From the NCBI GenBank assembly GCA_002451065.1, contig DKBC01000118.1, forward strand, positions 1 to 13,352: a stretch of DNA of 13,352 bases, written 5' to 3'. Of this stretch, positions 6,381 to 12,292 are shown in pieces. Origin of the DNA: Betaproteobacteria bacterium UBA6910. GTDB taxonomy: Bacteria; Pseudomonadota; Gammaproteobacteria; Burkholderiales; UBA6910. Every line of letters begins with the position of its first letter. Position 1 is the first letter of the stretch. The notes under the pieces were generated by a model. It was not told the origin of the DNA and searched no databases. It was given only the letters and a program-made list of their open reading frames with translations. Both the position numbers and the translations under genes were made by a program.

Positions 6381-7685
6381 ATGGTGCGCCAGGGCGTGAT
6401 CGAGTCCCTCACCCTGATTAGGCGCGATGAGCGTAGCGCGGTCGCCTGGTCCTTTGCCTACTTCTTCTGCCTGCTCTGCGGCTACTACATCCTGCGGCCG
6501 CTGCGGGATGAGATGGGGATCCAGGGCGGAGTGGACGCACTGCCCTGGGTGTTCACGGCCACTCTGGGCGCCATGCTCGCCGCGGTTCCGCTCTACGGGT
6601 GGCTGGCCTCACGCCTCCCGCGCCGCCGGCTGCTCCCCGCCGTTTACCTTTTTTTCGTAGCCAACCTGCTGGTGTACTTCGCCCTGTTTCGCGCGGGCGT
6701 ATACCCCCAGTGGGTGGCCCGGGTGTTCTTTGTCTGGGTCAGCGTCTACAACCTGTTCGTGGTGTCGGTGTTCTGGAGTTTCATGGTGGACCTTTACCGG
6801 CGCGACCAGGCCAAGCGCCTGTTCGGGCTCATCGCCGCGGGGGGCAGCGCCGGCGCCCTGCTGGGGCCCGCACTCACCGCGCTGCTGGCCCGGCCCCTGG
6901 GCACGATCAATCTGCTGCTGGCGTCTGCGGGTTTCCTGATCGCCGCGGTCTTTTGCATTTTTCGGCTGATCGCCTGGGGTAAAGCGGAAGGTACAGGCCG
7001 GGATGAGAAGGAAGGCGCGGTCGGTGGGGGGATCTGGGGCGGCGTCACCGAAACTGCGGGCTCGCCCTATCTGCTGGGCATTTGCGGCTACATGGTGCTT
7101 TTCACGGTGCTCTCGACTTTTCTATATTTGCAGCAGGCGCGACTGGTATCGGAGGCAGCCCTCGATTCGGAGGGGCGCACCACCCTGTTCGCGTCCATGG
7201 ATTTGGCCGTGAACCTGCTGGCCATGGCGGGCCAGGCCCTCCTCACGGCCCGGGCGATCCGGCGCTTCGGCGTCGCCATAGTGCTGGCGGTGGCGCCGAT
7301 GCTGACCCTGGCGGGGTTCGGCGCCCTCGCGCTGGCGCCGATGCTGGCTATCGTCGTCGCGTTCCAGGTGCTGCGGCGGGCGGCCGAGTTTGCCCTGGGC
7401 CGCCCGGCTCGGGAGTTGCTGTATACGGTGGTCGACCGGGAGGCAAAGTACAAGGCCAAGAATTTCATCGACACCGCGGTGTATCGCGCCGGGGATGCCC
7501 TGGGTGGCTGGGCGTTCGCCGGATTGGGTGCCCTGGGACTGGCGCTGGGAGGAATATCGCTGGTGGCGCTGCCGCTGGCAGCCCTGTGGGTCGGGGTCAG
7601 CCTGGCCCTGGGACGATATCAGGAGCGGCGGGTGGGAAATGCGGATCGGGGCAAGGAGGTGGCGGATGAAGAAGAGCGGCGGTGA
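6381..7685 (+). CDS. MFS-type transporter related to ATP/ADP translocases (NTT/COG3202-like)
   Basis: This 434-residue polytopic inner-membrane protein has about 12 hydrophobic segments in two halves, separated by a hydrophilic linker at about residues 198-226. Two stretches resemble the nucleotide-transporter-like branch of the major facilitator superfamily: the N-terminal YYILRPLRDEMG (35-46) and the C-terminal RELLYTVVDREAKYKAKNFIDTAVYRAGD (344-372). Free-living proteobacteria encode such proteins without being energy parasites, and the substrate is unknown, so nucleotide exchange should not be assumed. The C-terminal tail is charged and cytosolic. The 3' end overlaps the aldo/keto reductase gene by 20 bases, so the two are co-expressed. 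The ATG at 6381 lacks a good ribosome binding site; a GTG at 6396 is an alternative. Confidence 0.82.
   Translation: MVRQGVIESLTLIRRDERSAVAWSFAYFFCLLCGYYILRPLRDEMGIQGGVDALPWVFTATLGAMLAAVPLYGWLASRLPRRRLLPAVYLFFVANLLVYFALFRAGVYPQWVARVFFVWVSVYNLFVVSVFWSFMVDLYRRDQAKRLFGLIAAGGSAGALLGPALTALLARPLGTINLLLASAGFLIAAVFCIFRLIAWGKAEGTGRDEKEGAVGGGIWGGVTETAGSPYLLGICGYMVLFTVLSTFLYLQQARLVSEAALDSEGRTTLFASMDLAVNLLAMAGQALLTARAIRRFGVAIVLAVAPMLTLAGFGALALAPMLAIVVAFQVLRRAAEFALGRPARELLYTVVDREAKYKAKNFIDTAVYRAGDALGGWAFAGLGALGLALGGISLVALPLAALWVGVSLALGRYQERRVGNADRGKEVADEEERR
7653..7659 (+). promoter_or_regulatory. Ribosome binding site fixing the aldo/keto reductase start
   Basis: AAGGAGG, a near-perfect anti-16S complement, lies 6 bases before the ATG at 7666, inside the end of the transporter gene. 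It decides in favour of this start over the far upstream one in the same frame. Confidence 0.88.
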
Positions 7686-8622
7686 GCGCGGGTCCTGGAC
7701 CCGGGGCGTTACGCGGCGGCAGGCGTTGCGGGCGTTGTCGGCCGCAGGCGCGGGAATGCTCATGCCGGGGCTGAGCCGTGGCGCGACGCATGCGGCGCTG
7801 GTGGAGCGCGCGATACCGAAGAGCGGCGAAAAGATCCCGGCGCTGGGCATGGGCACCTGGCAGACCTTCGACGTGGCGGGGGACACCGCCGGGCTGGCGG
7901 CGGCGAAGGAGGTCTTGAGGCTGTTTGTCGGGAGCGGCGGAAGAATGGTGGACTCCTCGCCCATGTATGGATCGGCGGAGTCCGTGGTCGGGCAACTCGT
8001 CGCTGAGCTTGGGGTACAAGGGCGGCTGTTCTACGCCACCAAGGTCTGGACCAGCGGCCGCGCCGCGGGTGTGCGCCAAATGGAAGCATCCCTGAAGCGG
8101 ATGGGGGTCGCGCGCATGGACCTGATGCAGGTCCATAATCTCGTGGATGTGAGCACCCACCTTGCCACGCTTCGGGAATGGAAACAGGCCGGCAGGGTGC
8201 GCTACATAGGCATTACCCATTACCACGCCGGGGCCCACGGTGAGCTGGAAAGTCTGCTGCGCAGCGAGGAACTGGACTTCCTGCAGGTGAATTACTCCCT
8301 GGCCGAGCCGGAAGCGGAAAGGCGCCTGCTGCCCCTGGCGGCGGAGCGGGGTGTGGCCGTGATCGCCAACCGCCCCTTCGTCAAGGGCAGGATGTTTGAG
8401 CGCGCGGCCGAAAAGCCGCTGCCGCCCTGGAGCGCAGAGCTGGGCATCGGCAGCTGGGCCCAGTTCTTCCTCAAGTGGATCCTGGGCCACCGCGCGGTGA
8501 CCTGTGCCATCCCCGCCACCAGCAAGCCCAAGCATCTCCTAGACAACCTGCAGGCGGGACTCGCGCCCATGCCTGATGCGGCGGCGCGCGGTCGTATGGC
8601 CGAGGTGTTCCGGGACCTCTGA
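7666..8622 (+). CDS. Tat-signal aldo/keto reductase
   Basis: This 318-residue member of the aldo/keto reductase superfamily is predicted to be an NAD(P)H-dependent carbonyl reductase. The catalytic tetrad is present: Asp96 and Tyr101 in VDSSPMYG, Lys126 in YATKVW and His157 in MQVHNL. The C-terminal half continues the TIM barrel with YIGITHY, FLQVNYSLAEPEAE and CAIPATSKPKHLLDN, the last being the cofactor phosphate-binding region. The N-terminus carries a twin-arginine-type signal, TRRQALRAL (Arg17-Arg18), followed by an alanine- and glycine-rich hydrophobic stretch to about residue 38, so export of the folded protein is likely. A strong ribosome binding site supports the ATG at 7666. It overlaps the transporter gene by 20 bases. 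The substrate is unknown. Confidence 0.9.
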   Translation: MKKSGGERGSWTRGVTRRQALRALSAAGAGMLMPGLSRGATHAALVERAIPKSGEKIPALGMGTWQTFDVAGDTAGLAAAKEVLRLFVGSGGRMVDSSPMYGSAESVVGQLVAELGVQGRLFYATKVWTSGRAAGVRQMEASLKRMGVARMDLMQVHNLVDVSTHLATLREWKQAGRVRYIGITHYHAGAHGELESLLRSEELDFLQVNYSLAEPEAERRLLPLAAERGVAVIANRPFVKGRMFERAAEKPLPPWSAELGIGSWAQFFLKWILGHRAVTCAIPATSKPKHLLDNLQAGLAPMPDAAARGRMAEVFRDL

Positions 8623-8627
8623 AAACA

Positions 8628-8654
8628 CGAAGGGCGCCTCTCGGGCGCCCTTCG
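8628..8654. terminator. Hairpin terminator between convergent aldo/keto reductase and rpoH genes
   Basis: A perfect 11-bp inverted repeat (8628-8638 with 8644-8654) encloses a 5-base loop. On the minus strand it is followed by TGTTTTC, giving a short U-run for rpoH transcripts; on the plus strand no T-run follows. It sits 5 bases after the reductase stop and 19 bases beyond the rpoH stop, so it could serve both genes, most plausibly rpoH. Confidence 0.8.
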
Positions 8655-8673
8655 CCATCACAGTGCGGGAAGT

Positions 8674-9525
8674 CTAGGCTGCGGCGCCGATCACGCCGCG
8701 CATCTTCTGCATCGCCTTCTGCTCGATCTGGCGGATGCGCTCGGCGGAGACGTTGAATTCCGCGGCCAGGTCGTGCAGCGTCGCGGTGTCATCCTCCCGC
8801 AGCCAGCGCGCCTCGATGATACGCCGGCTGCGCGGATCCAGGCTCTGCAACGCCAGCTGCAATCCCTGCGCCTGCAGGCGCCCGGTCTGCTCTTCCTCGA
8901 TCTGCTGGGAAGGCTCTGAGCCGTCGGTCAGGTAGGCGATGGGGCTCAGGTGTTCATCGTCGCCGTCTCCGACCGGCTCCAGTGCCATTTCGTGACCGGC
9001 AAACCGCGCCTCCATTTCCACCACGTCTTCCTGGCGCACGCCCAGGTGATTGGCCACGGCGTCGATTTCTTGCCGGGAGAGGGCGCCGGCGCCTTTCTTC
9101 AGGCTGCGCAGATTGAAGAACAGCTTGCGCTGGGCTTTGGTGGTGGCCACCTTGACCAGGCGCCAGTTGCGCAGGATGAATTCGTGGATCTCGGCGCGAA
9201 TCCAATGCACGGCAAACGACACCAGGCGCACCCCCCGTTCAGGATCGAAGCGCTTGACCGCCTTCATCAGGCCGATGTTCCCTTCCTGGATCAGGTCTCC
9301 CTGAGCGAGGCCGTAACCCATATAGCCGCGGGAAATGGCCACCACCACCCGCAGGTGTGACAGCACCAATTGCCGGGCGGCATCCAGGTCCCCGTCGTCA
9401 CGAAAACGCCGCGCCAGGCGAGTCTCATCGTCCTGGCTCAGAATCGGGAACTGATTAACGGCTTGAACGTAAGCCTCCAGACTGCCTAGGGCAGACGGGA
9501 CAGGCAACGCTAAGCTATTGACCAT
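8674..9525 (-). CDS. rpoH: Heat-shock sigma factor RpoH (sigma-32)
   Basis: This 283-residue alternative sigma factor directs RNA polymerase to heat-shock promoters. Region 2 contains GDLIQEGNIGLMKAVKRFDPERGVRLVSFAVHWIRAEI (about residues 76-113). The RpoH box QRKLFFNLR (132-140), specific to this subfamily, confirms it is not RpoD or RpoS. Region 4.2 has the helix-turn-helix ...LAAEFNVSAERIRQIEQKAMQKMR near the C-terminus. Length is normal. The ATG at 9525 has AAGGAGG 10 bases upstream. A perfect CIRCE element overlaps the predicted promoter (9551-9580), so HrcA repression is expected. The gene lies 90 bases downstream of ftsX with no separate terminator between, so read-through from ftsYEX is also possible. 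It ends at a hairpin shared with the convergent reductase gene. Confidence 0.97.
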   Translation of the reverse strand: MVNSLALPVPSALGSLEAYVQAVNQFPILSQDDETRLARRFRDDGDLDAARQLVLSHLRVVVAISRGYMGYGLAQGDLIQEGNIGLMKAVKRFDPERGVRLVSFAVHWIRAEIHEFILRNWRLVKVATTKAQRKLFFNLRSLKKGAGALSRQEIDAVANHLGVRQEDVVEMEARFAGHEMALEPVGDGDDEHLSPIAYLTDGSEPSQQIEEEQTGRLQAQGLQLALQSLDPRSRRIIEARWLREDDTATLHDLAAEFNVSAERIRQIEQKAMQKMRGVIGAAA

Positions 9526-9535
9526 ACTATATTTT

Positions 9536-9542
9536 CCTCCTT
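9536..9542 (-). promoter_or_regulatory. rpoH ribosome binding site
   Basis: On the minus strand AAGGAGG lies 10 bases before the rpoH ATG. With the predicted transcription start near 9544 it would sit almost at the 5' end of a leader of only about 19 bases. Confidence 0.85.
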
Positions 9543-9550
9543 GAGACCGT

Positions 9551-9580
9551 ATTTTAGCACTCCTAGCTTCAGAGTGCTAA
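9551..9580 (-). promoter_or_regulatory. Predicted sigma-70 promoter of rpoH
   Basis: On the minus strand TTAGCA (-35, 9575-9580) is separated by 18 bases from TAAAAT (-10, 9551-9556). The -10 box matches TATAAT at five positions and the -35 box matches TTGACA at four. Both boxes share bases with the two arms of the CIRCE element, so repressor binding would block polymerase directly. Confidence 0.7.
9554..9580 (-). promoter_or_regulatory. CIRCE operator (HrcA binding site) upstream of rpoH
   Basis: The sequence is an exact CIRCE inverted repeat, TTAGCACTC - 9 bases - GAGTGCTAA, with no mismatch in either 9-base arm and the canonical 9-base spacer. CIRCE is the operator of the heat-shock repressor HrcA, usually found before groESL and dnaK operons. 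Here it is centred 42 bases before the rpoH start codon and covers the predicted promoter. The 9-base match on both arms makes chance very unlikely. hrcA itself is not in the window. Confidence 0.96.
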
Positions 9581-9615
9581 GTGGCGGAGGAAGTTCCGGG
9601 GCGGTCGAGGCCCGT

Positions 9616-10524
9616 CTATTGGGGTTCGACCTGGGACAGATGGCGGCCCACTGACATCCAGGCCCCGAGCCATCCCAGCCAGGCGGCGAAGCCGAACAGG
9701 CTCAGGCTGTCCCCGGGGGAAAGGTGGGCCAGGTGGATGTTGATGGCGTAGAGCCGGCCCAGCTCGCCCAGGGCGCCATTGAGGACCCAAAGCGCGGCGG
9801 CGACGATGCCCCAGGCGGCGGTCCCTCCCGCCAGGCCCTGCAAGGCCCCGTAATAAAGAAAAGGCCGCCGGATGAAGCCGCCGGTGGCACCAACCATCTT
9901 GGCCACTTCGATCTCGTCCCGCTGGGTCAGGATCTGCAGCCGGATGGTATTGAAGATGGCCGTCACCAGCGCGAAGGCGAGCAGTGCCGCCAGCACCAGC
10001 ACCGCGATCCTGCCCACCCGGAGCAGCGCCTCCAGCCGCTTGGCCCAGGCCGAGTCGAGCTGTACGTACTCCGCCTTGGGCCAACCGGTCATTTCCTTGC
10101 GCAGGCCTTCCAGCACGTCAGCGCTAGGGGACTTTGCCTGGACCACGAAGGCGTCCGGTAGCGGGTTCCGCCCCAGGCTCTCCACCACGTCGGCCACTCC
10201 CGCGCTCTCCTTGAGCCGCGCCAGGGCCTTGTCCTTGGGCACGAATTCATAGCTCTTGACCTGCGGATGTTCCTTGAGGCGGGATTCGATCTGGGCGACG
10301 TCGGCCTTGGCGGCGTCCGGGTCGAGAAACAGGGAGAGCTGGGGGGCGCTGTCTATCCGGGAGGAGAGCGCGGTCGCGTTTTCCAGCAGGACGTATCCTC
10401 CCGCGGGCAGGCTGAACGCGATGCCCATGGCCGCGATGCTGGAAAGCGCGTTCCACGGGGTGGCGGCCAGCTTGCGCAGCGCGAGGGAGAACGCCTGGGC
10501 ATGCTGGGTCAGCCAGCGGCTCAT
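9616..10524 (-). CDS. ftsX: Cell division protein FtsX
   Basis: This 302-residue membrane subunit of the FtsEX ABC-type complex couples FtsE ATP hydrolysis to periplasmic activation of peptidoglycan hydrolases at the division septum. The family plan is visible: a cytosolic N-terminus, a first helix at about residues 28-47, a large periplasmic loop at about 50-165, then three helices near 171-192, 222-248 and 273-293. The conserved cytosolic segment ILTQRDEIEVAKMVGAT (about 198-214) lies after the second helix. I chose the ATG at 10524, which overlaps the ftsE stop as ATGA; a longer in-frame extension to 10737 only shadows ftsE. The rpoH promoter and CIRCE element begin 35 bases downstream of its stop. 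Confidence 0.95.
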   Translation of the reverse strand: MSRWLTQHAQAFSLALRKLAATPWNALSSIAAMGIAFSLPAGGYVLLENATALSSRIDSAPQLSLFLDPDAAKADVAQIESRLKEHPQVKSYEFVPKDKALARLKESAGVADVVESLGRNPLPDAFVVQAKSPSADVLEGLRKEMTGWPKAEYVQLDSAWAKRLEALLRVGRIAVLVLAALLAFALVTAIFNTIRLQILTQRDEIEVAKMVGATGGFIRRPFLYYGALQGLAGGTAAWGIVAAALWVLNGALGELGRLYAINIHLAHLSPGDSLSLFGFAAWLGWLGAWMSVGRHLSQVEPQ

Positions 10525-11174
10525 GCCCCCAGTGCTCCGTGATCCAGGTGCAGCACCCGCGGCCGCAGCCGCTCGACCATGCTCTCGTCGTGGGTGGCGA
10601 TCAGCACGGTGACCCCGACCTGGTTGAACGAGCGGAAGATCTCCATGATCTCCCCGGCGTAGGCCGCGTCCAGGCTGGCGGTGGGTTCGTCGGCGAGAAG
10701 AATCGACGGCCGGTTGACGATGGCGCGGGCGATGCACAGGCGCTGCTGCTCCCCTCCGGAGAGGGTGATGGGCTTGGAGCGCTCGCGCGCCAGGAGGCCC
10801 ACCTTGTCGAGGGCGGCGCGGGCGCGTTTTCCCGCGTCGCGCCGGTCGTGGCCGGTGACCTGAAGCGGCAGCAGGACGTTGTCCAGCACCGTGCGGTCGA
10901 ACAGCAGCTTCTGATCCTGGAACACGAGGCCAAGATTGCGCCTGAGATAGGGAATGGCGGACGCGCGCATGGCGCCCACGTTCTGGCCGTTCACAATCAC
11001 GGTGCCGCTGGTGGGCCGTTCGATGGCCGCGATCAGCTTGAGCAGGGTGCTCTTGCCGGCGCCCGAGTGGCCGGTGACGATCACCATTTCCCGATCCTGC
11101 ACCGTGAAGGCCAGGTTCCTGAGGGCCTCATGGCCGCCGGGATAGCGTTTGCAGACCTGGGAAAAGCTGATCAC
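10521..11174 (-). CDS. ftsE: Cell division ATP-binding protein FtsE
   Basis: This 217-residue ABC ATPase is the partner of FtsX. The start is GTG (11172-11174), giving the family-typical MISFSQVCKRYPGGHEAL; no strong ribosome binding site is visible. Walker A is GHSGAGKST (35-43), the Q-loop is FQDQ with Gln86, the signature is LSGGEQQR (138-145), Walker B with the catalytic glutamate is ILLADEPT (158-165), and the switch histidine is in IATHDES near residue 195. All ATPase residues are intact. The stop overlaps the ftsX ATG by 4 bases. An 81-base gap separates it from the upstream ftsY and shows no terminator, so the three genes probably form one operon. Confidence 0.97.
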   Translation of the reverse strand: MISFSQVCKRYPGGHEALRNLAFTVQDREMVIVTGHSGAGKSTLLKLIAAIERPTSGTVIVNGQNVGAMRASAIPYLRRNLGLVFQDQKLLFDRTVLDNVLLPLQVTGHDRRDAGKRARAALDKVGLLARERSKPITLSGGEQQRLCIARAIVNRPSILLADEPTASLDAAYAGEIMEIFRSFNQVGVTVLIATHDESMVERLRPRVLHLDHGALGA

Positions 11175-11255
11175 GCCAAGGTGGGGCGATGGCGGTGCAT
11201 GCCGGGGAACGCCCGTTGTTCGTTCTTGGCAGGCACTGCCGGCGCCTGGCTGCCT

Positions 11256-12218
11256 TCAGTCAAACAGGGCGTCCACGAATTCCGCAGCGTCGAAAGGCCG
11301 CAGATCGTCGAGCCCCTCGCCAACGCCGATGAAGCGCACCGGCACCGGACGGCTGCGGGCGATGGCCGCCAGCACGCCGCCCTTGGCGGTGCCGTCGAGC
11401 TTGGTGACCACCAGCCCGGTGACGCCAAGGGCGGCGTCGAAGGCCTTCACCTGATTCAGCGCGTTTTGCCCGGTGTTGGCGTCCAGCACCAGCAGCACCT
11501 CATGGGGCGCGCCGGGTTCGGCCTTGTCAATGACTCGTTTGACCTTCCTGATCTCGTCCATGAGATGCAGCTGCGTCACCAGTCGCCCGGCGGTGTCCGC
11601 TAGCACCACGTCAATGTCCCGCGCCCGGGCCGCGGTGATGGCGTCGTAGATTACCGCCGCTGAGTCACCCTTTTCCTGGGCGATGACGGCAACGTTATTG
11701 CGCTCCGCCCATGCCGCCAGCTGCTCGCGGGCGGCGGCGCGGAACGTGTCGCCGGCGGCCAGCAGCACGCTCTTTCCCTGGGACTGGAAGTGGCGCGCCA
11801 GCTTGCCGATGGAGGTGGTCTTTCCGGCGCCGTTTACGCCCACCAACATGATGATGAAAGGCTTGTGGTCCGCCGTATCCAGCGGCTGCGCCAGCGGCGC
11901 CAGCAGGCCCTCGAGGGCGCGCTTGAGCGCCGCCTTGAGTTGCACAGCGTCGTCGAGCGCGTCGCGCTTCACGTGCCGACGGAGTTCCTCCAGCAGGTGG
12001 CTGGTCGCTTCCACCCCCACGTCGGAAGTCAGAAGAATCGCCTCCAACTCCTCGTACAATTCCTCGTCGATCTTGCGGTGGGCCGCGAACAAGGTGCCGA
12101 TTTGGTGCCCGAAGCGCTGCCGGGTACGGGCGAGACCCTGCCGCAGGCGGACGCCCCAGCCGGCCTTTTCCTCGGCGGGCGCCTTCGGCTCGTTGCCGGA
12201 CTTCAAGAAACTTAGCAT
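11256..12218 (-). CDS. ftsY: Signal recognition particle receptor FtsY
   Basis: This 320-residue SRP receptor GTPase receives ribosome-SRP complexes at the inner membrane for co-translational insertion of membrane proteins. After a short N-terminal segment with a membrane-binding MLSFLK start comes the helical N domain (about residues 20-110). The G domain has G1 GVNGAGKTT (127-135), GDTFRAAAREQL (156-167), G3 DTAGR (208-212) and G4 TKLDGTAKGG (272-281), and ends with GVGEGLDDLRPFDAAEFVDALFD. The long acidic A domain of the E. coli protein is absent, as in many short FtsY proteins, so the protein is complete. It is the first gene of the ftsY-ftsE-ftsX block. Its start has no clear ribosome binding site. 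Confidence 0.97.
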   Translation of the reverse strand: MLSFLKSGNEPKAPAEEKAGWGVRLRQGLARTRQRFGHQIGTLFAAHRKIDEELYEELEAILLTSDVGVEATSHLLEELRRHVKRDALDDAVQLKAALKRALEGLLAPLAQPLDTADHKPFIIMLVGVNGAGKTTSIGKLARHFQSQGKSVLLAAGDTFRAAAREQLAAWAERNNVAVIAQEKGDSAAVIYDAITAARARDIDVVLADTAGRLVTQLHLMDEIRKVKRVIDKAEPGAPHEVLLVLDANTGQNALNQVKAFDAALGVTGLVVTKLDGTAKGGVLAAIARSRPVPVRFIGVGEGLDDLRPFDAAEFVDALFD

Positions 12219-12292
12219 GACGTTCGGTGGTCAGAGGCAGGTAAACTAGCGGGCCCCAATTGTATTCCGATTGATCGAGACAAGGCCAGAAC
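12219..12292. promoter_or_regulatory. Divergent promoter region between ftsY and the M16 peptidase gene
   Basis: The 74-base gap must contain divergent promoters. On the plus strand TAAACT (12242-12247) is a candidate -10 box with ATGACG (12217-12222) as a poor -35 box at 19 bases. On the minus strand TACAAT (12259-12264) is a good -10 match but has no recognisable -35 box. These assignments are weak; only the promoter-containing nature of the gap is reasonably sure. Confidence 0.35.

Noticed and set aside
7390..7665. Upstream extension of the aldo/keto reductase frame within the transporter gene
   Set aside because: The extension is Trp/Arg/Ser-rich shadow sequence of the transporter. The ATG at 7666 has an AAGGAGG ribosome binding site and starts a proper Tat signal.
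10539..11603. Open frame of about 350 codons on the plus strand opposite ftsE and ftsY
   Set aside because: FtsE and FtsY carry all their nucleotide-binding motifs on the minus strand. The plus-strand frame has no motif and no ribosome binding site, so it is a third-position GC artefact.
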